From Chromera velia (lineage: Eukaryota; Sar; Chromeraceae), in NCBI GenBank assembly GCA_018398765.1, contig JAHBMJ010000690.1, positions 1-10,000 of the forward strand: 10,000 nucleotides of DNA, in the 5' to 3' direction. Made by a program: the position numbers and the translations under genes. Positions 1 through 7,195 of the stretch are shown one piece after another (positions within the stretch are counted from its first letter, which is position 1; every line of letters begins with the position of its first letter). The notes below the pieces were generated by a model. That model was not told the origin of the DNA, ran no database searches, and was given only the letters and a program-made list of their open reading frames with translations.

Positions 1-195
1 TTCCTTCCTTCCTTCCTTCCTTCCTTCCTTCCTTCTTTCCTTCCTTCCTTCCTTCCTTCCTTCTTTCCTTCCTTCCTTCCTTCCTTCCTTCTTTCCTTCC
101 TTCCTTCCTTCCTTCCTTCTTTCCTTCCTTCCTTCCTTCCTTCCTTCTTTCTTTCCTTTCTTTCTTTCTTTCTTTCTTTCTTTCTCTCTTTCTCT
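1..195. repeat. (TTCC)n / (TTTC)n pyrimidine microsatellite
   Basis: The first ~150 bases are TTCC units interrupted at intervals by single TTTC units, giving a higher-order period. The array then drifts into TTTC and ends in T/C-rich sequence near 195. The + strand is almost pure pyrimidine, so it could adopt triplex-type structures. It starts at the window edge, so its full length is unknown. Confidence 0.95.
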
Positions 196-714
196 TTTTC
201 GCTCGTTCTCTCATTCTCGTTTTCTTCCATCACCACCACCCCATTTTTTCTTTTGGGTTCCTGTGCGTTTGTTCCCTGAAAAGCGGCTTGTATAGATACG
301 TTGTGAAACTTACTTTGCCGAGCGAGGCTGTGTCGGATCGTCTCGTTGTCTCGGCTTGCGTCAATTTGAGAGTTACGGAGGCATGCATATGAGATGCACG
401 GGGTCTGTGTGGACAGCTGGGTTCAAACCGTTACGGATGCGTGGATGTAAAAAAGAAGCTTTCGCAGTGGCTCTCTCAATAATCTCAATTGAGGTTTGCT
501 TTTGCTTGCGGATTCATGCATTCAGGGCATGTAGGTGTATTCATGTCCCGAGGCATTACTGTCCTCCGTGCTCTTGAAATGAAACCCTCTCTCGGTCTCT
601 CTGTGTTTTTTCCCTGTCCAAACCCTTCCAACCCTCCCCTCTCCCCCTCTCTCTTCTGGTCCTTCTCGCCCCCCCCCCCCCCCCCCCNCTCCCCTCGTCT
701 GGCTTTCTGTGTAG
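196..714. other. Unassigned upstream stretch, probably UTR or intron of gene A
   Basis: No convincing coding exon is visible. From about 590 to 710 the + strand is a long pyrimidine tract with a C homopolymer at 669-687 and an ambiguous base at 688. It ends in tgtgtag at 708-714, a credible splice acceptor. The short open frames here are low-complexity and carry no recognisable motif. Earlier exons of gene A may lie here, but I cannot place them. Confidence 0.4.
669..688. repeat. Poly-C tract ending in an N
   Basis: Nineteen C residues (669-687) are followed by an undetermined base at 688. This is a homopolymer where sequencing or assembly failed to resolve the length, so frames crossing it are unreliable. 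Confidence 0.9.
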
Positions 715-773
715 AAGCCGTGAAGGTCATGGCTGGCGGTTGGGGGTCGACACAAAGTCAGAAAGAAACATGT
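715..773 (+). CDS. Possible upstream exon of gene A (weak)
   Basis: A long pyrimidine tract and tgtgtag (acceptor after 714) precede an open stretch in the same frame as the exon ending at 1034. Cutting at the GT at 774 leaves a phase-0 end, which can join codon-for-codon to 906 (EAVKVMAGGWG... to LEASVRKW). A cut two bases earlier, joined to 904, would create a stop, so that version is excluded. An ATG at 729 could be a start. The donor is a TG repeat and not a strong gtragt site, so this exon is speculative. Confidence 0.25.
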
Positions 774-905
774 GTGTGACAGCACCCAAACACAAACACA
801 CAGACAGACAGTGACATGGAGCCTTTCATTCAGATCCTTGTCGCACAGTTCCCTCTGCCTGTCTTCTCGCCGCGCGCGCGCCCGCGTGTGTGTGTGTGTG
901 CAGAG

Positions 906-1034
906 CTGGAGGCCTCCGTGCGGAAGTGGGCTCTCTACTTCTCCGACAGGGAGGACTACTTTGGGCCCCTGGCGGTCTTCTGGCGTCTGCAGAGTATGAA
1001 GCCGGAGATCCGTCTCGTCGAGTGGTTCCTCAAG
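906..1034 (+). CDS. Gene A penultimate exon
   Basis: It is bounded by a (TG)n-cag(ag) acceptor and by AAG|GCAAGT at 1034/1035. The frame is open throughout and ends on a whole codon (Lys). The start could be 904 or 906 depending on the previous exon's phase. Confidence 0.55.
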
Positions 1035-1842
1035 GCAAGTCGGCGTGCACGCGCCGTGCATCTATCTATCTGCATCTGTGTACATGGATGGACATTATGC
1101 CTTGTTTGTGTGAGAGTGAGAGTGTGTGAATGTATGTGCATGTGGAGGGCAGGGGGTGGCGCTCCCCCCGCACTCATTCCATGTATCCTTGTTGTGTGCC
1201 TTCCTTGCCATCCCCCCCCCCACCGCCCTGCGTGTTTTTTTCTCCCCTTTCTTGCTTTGCCTTGCTTTTGTGTTCTTTCCCTTTCGCTCCCTTCCCCTCA
1301 CTTCCATTCTTCGATCTGAGTTCTCCTTCCAGGTCGGTGGTGCTTCCGCAGAGAAGAAACTGAAGGCGTTTTTCGAGAAGCGGGTTCTCCGAATCGAGGG
1401 CAGCGGCGAGAATGAGAACAAGAACTCATTCCTCTTTTTTTTCGGTGGGTCTCGCACCCCGCCCCCTCTTCTGAAGATCTGGCTCGAAGGGGTCGAGAGT
1501 GATTTCACAAACAAGGACGGGGAGGCGGAGGAGTTGAAGAAATTTGCCATGGGGGGTGCGAGTGTGGATTCTCTCGCATCGCTCCGCACGGGAGCAGAGT
1601 TCAAGAAGAGGTTGGATGCACGTCTGCAGGCAGTTTGTAGCCTCTGTGACTTTGCTGAGAAGACCTGCGGAGTGTCGCTGATCAAAGAGGGGCGCCCTCG
1701 GCGCGGGGGTCAGCAGGCCACCGTGCGTGCGTCAGCACTCTCTCTTTCAGTGCAGGAGACGGCAGAGGGTCTCTTCCGGTTGTTCGGCCATCCGTTCCTT
1801 CGGAAGCTCCTCGATCGGTTAGAGGGAGGCAGGGGGGGGTGA
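906..1842 (+). CDS. Gene A: 3' part of an unrecognised multi-exon protein
   Basis: Two exons (about 906-1034 and 1333-1842) join in phase 0 to give 43 + 169 residues and a TGA stop at 1840-1842. Exon 906-1034 follows a (TG)n-cag acceptor and reads LEASVRKWALYFSDREDYFG, ending EWFLK. The last exon begins VGGASAEKKLKAFFEKRVLR and ends in a helical, Leu/Phe-rich segment (LFRLFGHPFLRKLLDRLEGG). The product is mixed charged and hydrophobic, rich in Lys/Glu/Arg, with no signal peptide, membrane span or motif that I can name. The 5' end is unresolved. One option is the weak exon at 715-773. Another is reading straight through from an ATG at 816, which needs no splice but would translate a (CG)n(TG)n repeat into ARARPRVCVC and so looks unlikely. 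Even-handed amino-acid use and consistent splice phases support real coding; the function is unknown. Confidence 0.6.
1035..1332 (+). other. GC-AG intron of gene A
   Basis: The donor AAG|GCAAGT at 1035 has GC in place of GT and otherwise matches the donor consensus, as is usual for GC-AG introns. The 3' end is pyrimidine-rich and closes with ttctccttccag at 1332. The intron contains a TG/GA-rich patch and C- and T-rich tracts. Phase is 0 on both sides. Confidence 0.6.
1333..1842 (+). CDS. Gene A terminal exon
   Basis: It begins after ctccttccag with GTC GGT GGT and stays open for 169 codons to TGA at 1840-1842. A poly-T run (about 1434-1441) encodes Leu-Phe-Phe-Phe and may mark a length-variable site. 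A gtgcgt...ctctctttcag pair lies inside (1721-1750), but at about 29 nt it is too short to be a usual intron, and its removal would shift the frame. Confidence 0.65.
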   Translation, partial: VGGASAEKKLKAFFEKRVLRIEGSGENENKNSFLFFFGGSRTPPPLLKIWLEGVESDFTNKDGEAEELKKFAMGGASVDSLASLRTGAEFKKRLDARLQAVCSLCDFAEKTCGVSLIKEGRPRRGGQQATVRASALSLSVQETAEGLFRLFGHPFLRKLLDRLEGGRGG

Positions 1843-1844
1843 GG

Positions 1845-1869
1845 CCTTCCTTGGCTTTGGCCAAGAAGG
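1845..1869 (+). terminator. Hairpin just after gene A stop (3' UTR)
   Basis: CCTTCCTTGGC and GCCAAGAAGG pair to give about 10 bp with one bulged C and a 3-4 nt loop, starting three bases after the stop codon. It would be a stem-loop at the start of the 3' UTR. A role in mRNA stability or 3'-end formation is only inference. Confidence 0.35.
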
Positions 1870-2502
1870 AGAAGGAGAGGGAGCTTGGAGAGATGAGAAA
1901 GTCAATGACAGGTTTTTTTCCAATTGAACTTTCAAATTGAGTTTCTTCATGGAACTCATGCAAGCAAATTGGGGAGGGGATGTGAGTGAACAAACAAAAG
2001 TGCAGAGCGTTTCTACCTTTCTGCCTGCCTGCCTGCCTGCGTGGCTGTCTGCCAGCTTGGCACTACTTGACTCTCTTTTCGGCTGCGTGTGTGCATGCAT
2101 GCGGGGGGGGTCTGTCTGATGCACTCCTTTCAATCGAATTGTTCACAAACTTTTCTCCCCATCCCTTTTCTACTGCCAGACACTGAGACTGAACTGTACC
2201 GCTGAAAAGGCTCTTCTGAGCCACAGAGATGCAGCAAGCAAGCTGCCGTCTCAATCCCTCCCCAGCCCCCCCCTCCAGACTTTTCCTTTCTGCATGTATG
2301 CCGTGCGTGAAAGCTTTAAGTTATGGGAGCAGCCCACGCAGTTGCGTGCATGTTGCATACCAAGAGAATGTCGGGTGAATCGCAACCCAGATTGCAATAT
2401 AAAACAAAGAATGAAGCAGTGTCAGAAGCACATGTTATGTAAATGATGATCAGATTCAAAAATAGATATACCACTATAATAGCACTATTTATTATTCTAT
2501 TC
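1870..2502. other. Spacer after gene A
   Basis: This includes a short (TGCC)n tract (about 2023-2040) and a poly-G run near 2103. Base composition shifts from GC-balanced to AT-rich after about 2390. No coding exon or RNA gene could be supported. It probably contains gene A's 3' UTR and polyadenylation region, but I see no convincing poly(A) signal. Confidence 0.4.
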
Positions 2503-2525
2503 GTAATCTTCTAAGATTGATAGTA
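2503..2525 (+). repeat. Short copy of a dispersed repeat
   Basis: The start gtaatcttctaaga matches the start of the repeat at 6338 exactly and is followed by a related ttgatagtaa. It appears to be a fragment of the family represented more fully at 5098 and 6338. Confidence 0.4.
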
Positions 2526-2562
2526 AAAGAAACCCATAAGTATACTGTGCTGTTAGGAGTAA

Positions 2563-2577
2563 CAGGGTATCCAATTA
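2563..2577 (+). repeat. Left terminal inverted repeat
   Basis: CAGGGTATCCAATTA is exactly complementary to 4493-4507. Confidence 0.85.
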
Positions 2578-2579
2578 GG

Positions 2580-2655
2580 TTTTAACCTAACCTTAGACCT
2601 AACCTAACCTAACCTTGAAGTAAAAAAAACCTAGGTTAGGTTACTAACCTAAATT
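2580..2655 (+). repeat. Left subterminal AACCT/TTAGG array
   Basis: There are several AACCT units (aacctaacctaacc), a few inverted units (cctaggttaggtt), and a short A-run between them. It lies just inside the left terminal repeat, and a similar array lies inside the right one. Subterminal repeats of this kind often bind transposase, but here that is inference. Confidence 0.7.
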
Positions 2656-3799
2656 GCAAGGATAGGATTCTTACAGGTATGAAATATGATCATACTAAGT
2701 GATATCATGATTTTATGTATATTTTTAGGATAGGATAGCATAGGATTTATGTTTCAGGTCACTCCGCGGTCCACTGCCGGGCCTCGACTTACACCGTTGA
2801 AAGGGCGCTCTAGAGGCAGTCTTAGGCAGATACCTCTTACAAAACTTGTAGGCTGCGCTGCGTACAGATCGAGTGTTGTAGGTAGTTATAGGCTAACCTC
2901 TCATGCCTAGGATTGAGCTGTTTTCATTCTTGATGCCCTCTTTGAACCAATGAGAAAAACCAATGAGGAAAACCGGATTGATGAACCCATTGGAGCCAAA
3001 AGCAGGCTAAGGAGGAAAGACTCGATCGTCGTCGATGCGTTTACTGGGATAGCATCAATCAGACTTCACAGCTTTTCAATTTTTGATGTCAGATTGAAAA
3101 AGAGAACGACTGCAAGCGATTGATTGTATCATTTTTTTTTCTTCGGGGACTTCATTAAAAGTGGATGCATGACAGTGGGCAGTGGAGAGACTCAAAACAC
3201 ATAAAAGCCATCCCGGAGCTCTGAACGTACAGTCTGCTCAAGCAGACAGGTTTATTAGCTCTCTTTCATTACGAATTTCCTTCTCTTTGAAACACACAAA
3301 AGAAGAACAAAAATAAAACAAAAACAAAGACAGACAAAGAGACAACCACCACTGGCAGCTAGACTAGCAAACGGCCGGCCGCAGATGACCGGAGCCACGT
3401 CGTTTCAATCTTGCAGAAACTGACGATAAATTAAGAGAAAGACTGACAGAAGGACAGATAAACAGACATAATAACAGTCTGAGGCACGGTCAGGCCAACA
3501 AACAGGCAGGACATTCTACTCCACTGTAACAGTCTCGCAAGTGCAGAAAGGGGGGTGGTTGGAGGGATCTTGTGAACAGTAGCGGGAATGAATTTCTGCC
3601 GGGAGTTTCTTAATTCCTTGCAGGATTGAATTTAATTTCTGCTGGCCATCTTCAAGCCAGAGACAAGGGTCAGGAACTTCAAGTCCGACGTTCCTCAGGC
3701 TCTTTACAGCGTTATCTTAAGTTGGGATATGTAAAACACTTTTTAAATTATAAAGATAAATGTTTAAAATGTATTTATTTTATGTTATTTTTGATTCGC

Positions 3800-4231
3800 A
3801 TGCCGGGGGTGAGTGGGGTGCTTTTTGCCCCCCCCTTTGCATAGGAGACCGGCGCTTTTCCACAAAAAACTCGTTCTCATAATTGGTAAGGAGTTAGAAG
3901 CTGAAACTTTGTGGAAGAAGACGTTGGAACGATAAAAAAAGAACTATGAAACAGATTTTTTATAGGCTGCCATACAAATGTCATGAGTTTTATACTGTTT
4001 TTCTTACTATTAGAAACCGTAAAAAAATGGCCCCAAAATCAAAAAAAATGTATGGCAGCCTATGTTTTTAGAAATGATATAAAAAATCTGTTCCATAGTT
4101 CTTTTTCTATCGTTCCAACGTCTTCTTCCACAAAGTTTCAGCTTCTAACTCCTTACCAATTATGAGAACGAGTTTTTTGCGGAAATGCGCCGCTTTGGGG
4201 GGGCAAAAAGCACCCTACTCACCCCCGGCAT
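3800..4231. mobile_element. Nested 432-bp fold-back / MITE-like inverted-repeat element
   Basis: The left arm (3800-3977) and right arm (4049-4231) are nearly identical reverse complements. Both include the ATGCCGGGGGTGAGT end, a poly-C/G block, CAAAAAACTCGTTCTCATAA, AGGAGTTAGAAGCTGAAACT and GGCTGCCATACA. A loop of about 70 nt separates them. The right arm has about 17 extra bases between two ATA triplets next to the loop; the left arm has lost them, or the right has gained them. No clear target duplication is visible at either edge. It contains no coding capacity. Transcribed, it would fold into a long double-stranded hairpin. Confidence 0.75.
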
Positions 4232-4409
4232 ACATTGAAAAGTGATCTTCAAAAGCTTAATTGAACATAACATTCAAAAAGCTGATTTTTACTAGTATGA
4301 AAGACTTAGTCGGTTTTTGAGTGAAAAACATCATTTTTATAAGTGTAAACTTTATTTTTTAGTCTGTGCTGTCCATAATCCTTTGAGTAGTGTGCGTTGA
4401 ATAGGTTTC

Positions 4410-4492
4410 TAACCTAAACCTAAGCTAAAACCTAAACTAACCTTAACCTAAGCCTCCTAACCTAACCTAACCTAACCTGTTCTAACCTAACG
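4410..4492 (+). repeat. Right subterminal AACCT/TTAGG array
   Basis: Degenerate and perfect AACCT units (aacctaaacctaagc, then cctaacctaacctaacct) fill the 80 bp before the right terminal repeat. The units lie on the same strand as most of those in the left array. Confidence 0.75.
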
Positions 4493-4507
4493 TAATTGGA
4501 TACCCTG
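4493..4507 (-). repeat. Right terminal inverted repeat
   Basis: TAATTGGATACCCTG is the reverse complement of 2563-2577, and the flanking 8 bp repeat those at the left end. Confidence 0.85.
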
Positions 4508-4515
4508 AGGAGTTA

Positions 4516-5097
4516 CTGTAACCAACTTAGTTTGGTTACCTAGGCCGCTTGGTAACCATTTTCATGGTTATGGTAATCATGCAGAGTCACATTGATTACC
4601 GTTGTTTTGGTAGCAAAAACAGTGGTAATCGTCCTTTTAAACTGGATAAACTAGTGGGTAAATCGAGTACCAAAGATAGATGTCTAGATAGATGTATTGC
4701 AAACATCTCTTATATCTACAAATATATATAAGTGAAAGTCAATTTTTTTATATTGTACTAATTTAAATTTATAGAAACAACTTAGTCAAAACAAGTTTTA
4801 AAATGATATTTTTTACGTTGTACACAGTCCTTAAAGATGTGTTTCTCCTATATTAGATCCTGATCTAACATATTTGCGGCTAGATTTGCGGTAAGATACG
4901 GCCAGTCTCCCCAGCCTCCCCCAATTACTAAATTTCGGTTACCAAATTGATAGTAAACAAAAGTCTTCTGAAAATTAAGGGCCGGTAGTTATTTTTAATA
5001 GTACAGTGTACCCATAAATAAAACAACGGTGGAAAAAACTGAGTAGTTCAGCAACAAAACCCTCAATCATCAGTAGTTCAGCCACCCAATGGCATTA
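4516..5097. other. AT-rich spacer with GGTAACC palindromic motifs
   Basis: Several ggttacc/ggtaacc motifs lie in opposite orientation at 4532-4557, with further ones near 4937. A direct duplication of agtagttcagc occurs at 5042 and 5071. No open frame has coding character. It may be the remains of another mobile element. Confidence 0.35.
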
Positions 5098-5184
5098 ATT
5101 ATCTTCTAAAAAGTGGTTGGTAAGTAGAGATCGATCTACTTGTTCATACTACACTTTATACTCACACTCAATACTTGAAAGTTT
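5098..5184 (+). repeat. Dispersed repeat, copy 1
   Basis: About 87 bp align along their whole length with 6338-6423, roughly 80% identical by eye. The shared core is aagtggttggtaagtagaga, then tctacttgtt and tcacac...tgaaagttt. The core includes the palindrome agatcgatct. Similarity stops abruptly at both sides. Confidence 0.7.
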
Positions 5185-6337
5185 GTTCATACATGTCTGT
5201 ATCAGTCTTTATCGCTGCCTGGACGGCGGCCGTTTCGACTTTTGCGAAAGAATCTCATCGGCGGGCTTTCAAAGACTCCTCTTTTCATACATCACTGCAG
5301 AAGAAGGCATACAATACAACCTGATGGATGTGATTAGTTGCTAGATTAGTTGTTTATTAGCAATGTCTGGTACACGATCTAGTTGCATCATGGCAATTGA
5401 CATTTAAATCACAGGTACCAGCTCCCCAAGTTCGGTTCGCATGGCTTCAAGTTGCAGGGCTCTGAATTTTTTCTCCTTCTTTGTGTAGCCCCTTGGGGCG
5501 CGCGGACGTCGCGCAAGCGAGGGGCACCATCACAACTTTCGATCGCTTTGATCTTTTTTACGCGCGTGTCTGACTTTCACACTTAATATGAAAGAGTGCT
5601 TGAAGGCTAGAGGTAACAGCCTTTCTCTTCTTTTCTCTTTTCGGTCTCTTGTCTTCTTTTCTGGACTGTGCTATCCGCTTCTCTGTTCGTGACCTCCCGG
5701 CGGGTCTGGTGTGGGTTAGCAGGCGTGTCCTGCTCAATCCGCGGTCCGCCACGGTCTGTTTCTTTGTCTCTGCTCATCTGTGTTTATTGTTTCTTTCTTC
5801 CTGTTCTTCTTTGTCTGTTTCTTTGTGAGCGTTAACGCAGGTCTGCAAACGCACGGTCGCTCCTCGCTTCCTCTCTTCGTTTTCCTTTTTTGTGCAGTTG
5901 ACGGGCATTGTGGTTATAGAGCTGGTCTCCACTTCTTCACTACTAGTCTTCACTGTGCCTGCAAAGAGTTGCTCGTGTGTTGCTCGCCTTTGTTTGTGAG
6001 TTAGTCGCGGATACTGTTATCCAGACTGCTCATTGCTCAGCAGTCCACCTCGGTAGCATATTGAAGGAACCGCCGACCTCCTTGAACCTAACTACCACTT
6101 ACAAGTTCAAGCCATATTTTTGGATAAGCTTGAAAGTTTATGCCGTCAGCGTGGATGATTTACGGTGTTTTGAAGGCTAAAGCCGCATATCTTGACAGTG
6201 TTTTGACCGTCTACGCTGCCATATATATATACGCCGCAGGCATGGACGGTCTCTTGAAAAACAATGCCACAGATAGAGATCATCTTGACAATATTTTTTT
6301 AAATAGCACTTAGGTTCAGGGAGGTTGGACCGCCTAG
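5185..6337. other. Region between the two dispersed repeats
   Basis: This has mixed composition with a pyrimidine-rich stretch at about 5615-5830. A GC-rich patch at 5487-5530 contains the palindrome gccccttggggc. Further related fragments (cacacttaatatgaaag at about 5579, cttgaaagtttatgcc at about 6129) echo the flanking repeats. Short open frames are low-complexity. I see no supportable gene. Confidence 0.35.
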
Positions 6338-6423
6338 TAATCTTCTAAGAAGTGGTTAGTAAGTAGAGATTGATCTACTTGTTACTACTGCACTCTATTC
6401 TCACACTTAACATTTGAAAGTTT
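6338..6423 (+). repeat. Dispersed repeat, copy 2
   Basis: This is the direct-orientation partner of 5098-5184, about 1.24 kb downstream, diverged by substitutions and one single-base gap. The first 14 bases also match 2503-2516. Confidence 0.7.
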
Positions 6424-6680
6424 ACGCTTTTAATTAGAAGAAATTTACTATATAATAGTTTTTCCTTTTATTCGTGCTTTTAAGTAACTTATTTTGGGAA
6501 GTGTCTCAGTTTATTTTTCTGAAATTGTTGATGTGGATCGTGATAGAGATAGACAAAGAGAGACAGAACCAAACCCCTACGAAGCCCCCCCCCCCTTAAA
6601 CTTAAGGCTTAAAGAAATGATAAAATGCGTTATATCATCTTACATGTCAGCTAGTGTATGTCAGTGCACACAATCTCATG
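6424..6680. other. AT-rich spacer
   Basis: Nothing supportable is coded here. There is a short purine-rich gatagagatagacaaagaga tract near 6541 and a C-run at 6588-6595. Confidence 0.35.
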
Positions 6681-6724
6681 GCTTCTCGGCTGATCCCAGT
6701 GAGCTTCTCGGCTGATCTCAGCGG
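6681..6724 (+). repeat. Tandem 22-bp repeat (two copies)
   Basis: gcttctcggctgatcc at 6681 and gcttctcggctgatct at 6703 form two copies with a 22-bp period; a partial third (atctcggcgagc) follows at 6725. The repeat sits at the boundary into a GC-rich patch. Confidence 0.7.
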
Positions 6725-6837
6725 ATCTCGGCGAGCTGAGCTATATAGCTGCCCACCGAGGCAATTGCGCCGCGCCCCAACTGCTTGGCCTCCGGCGGGC
6801 CGCGGCACATGCGCGGCACGCCGCGTGCGCGGGTCCA

Positions 6838-6885
6838 GCGGCCGCGGGCCCGACGCCGCGTCCGCCGCATCGGGCCCGCGGCCGC
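6838..6885. repeat. Perfect 16-bp GC-rich inverted repeat
   Basis: gcggccgcgggcccga (6838-6853) is exactly complementary to 6870-6885, with a 16-nt GC-rich spacer. It lies in a CpG-dense patch (about 6750-6890) that contrasts with the AT-rich DNA to its left. The palindrome tgtcagcctgaca follows at 6891-6903. Confidence 0.75.
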
Positions 6886-7172
6886 CGCAGTGTCAGCCTG
6901 ACAGAGCCTGCCTCGCGATGCCCTGACAGTCCGATTCCAGTCATTTTCAAGCTCTTCTAAGTTTCAGTGAACGTCTGCATGAGTCGAGTGGAGATCAGGA
7001 ATAACAGCAATCGGACATCCGTCTGAGCAAGGCTCCAAACTGAGGGTTTGAAGCGAACGGATTGAGTGCTGTGTGCGTCCGTCGCTTGTTAGCCGTCTCC
7101 ACAGCCTTGCAAGGGGCCCCTGTCCCCCTAGCTTTCTTTTCCTCTTTGATCCTACGCTGAAATTTGATCACC

Positions 7173-7195
7173 ATGTCGCACCTTCTGAAATACAA
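7173..7195 (+). CDS. Gene B exon 1 (23 nt, start codon)
   Basis: ATG TCG CAC CTT CTG AAA TAC AA is followed by the consensus donor gtgagt at 7196. The ATG sits in gatcaccATG. Two bases are left over (AA), and the G opening exon 2 completes AAG, Lys. Confidence 0.55.

Larger units (their letters stand above)
2563..4507. mobile_element. Non-autonomous hAT-like DNA transposon
   Basis: Its ends are perfect 15-bp inverted repeats: CAGGGTATCCAATTA at 2563-2577 and its reverse complement at 4493-4507. Immediately outside lie aggagtaa (2555-2562) and aggagtta (4508-4515), 7 of 8 bases identical and in direct orientation, which is what an 8-bp target-site duplication would leave. CAGGG-type termini plus an 8-bp duplication are the usual marks of the hAT superfamily; P-like elements also make 8-bp duplications. 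The 1,945-bp interior has no long open frame and no transposase motif, so it would depend on an enzyme made elsewhere. Both subterminal regions carry AACCT arrays, and a separate fold-back element sits in the right half. The interior is AT-rich with no visible host gene. Confidence 0.65.

Noticed and set aside
417-431. gggttcaaacc looks like a tRNA T-loop / B box.
   Set aside because: The bases around the loop do not pair into a T stem, and there is no A box or acceptor stem at the right distance upstream.
816-905. ATG at 816 reading uninterrupted into the gene A exon.
   Set aside because: It would translate a (CG)n(TG)n microsatellite that looks like the end of an intron. I keep it only as an alternative start for gene A.
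3626-3844. 72-residue open frame at the left edge of the fold-back element.
   Set aside because: It reads into the inverted-repeat arm and has no recognisable motif, splice support or matching neighbour exon.
5917-5930. tggttatagagctgg resembles a retrotransposon primer-binding site (TGGTATCAGAGC type), preceded by ...gggca.
   Set aside because: It matches only about 9 of 12 bases, and no long terminal repeat pair flanks it. The direct repeats at 5098 and 6338 are only 87 bp and do not end next to it, and no reverse transcriptase is present.
6681-6700. gcttctcggc resembles the 5' end of U2 snRNA.
   Set aside because: The match ends after about 10 bases. The branch-site recognition sequence (gtagtatc) is absent, and the stretch is one unit of a tandem repeat.
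6654-6926. 90-residue open frame through the GC-rich patch, and a 69-residue one on the other strand.
   Set aside because: Both arise from stop-poor GC-rich sequence and translate to Arg/Ala/Pro/Gly low complexity, with inverted repeats explaining the composition.
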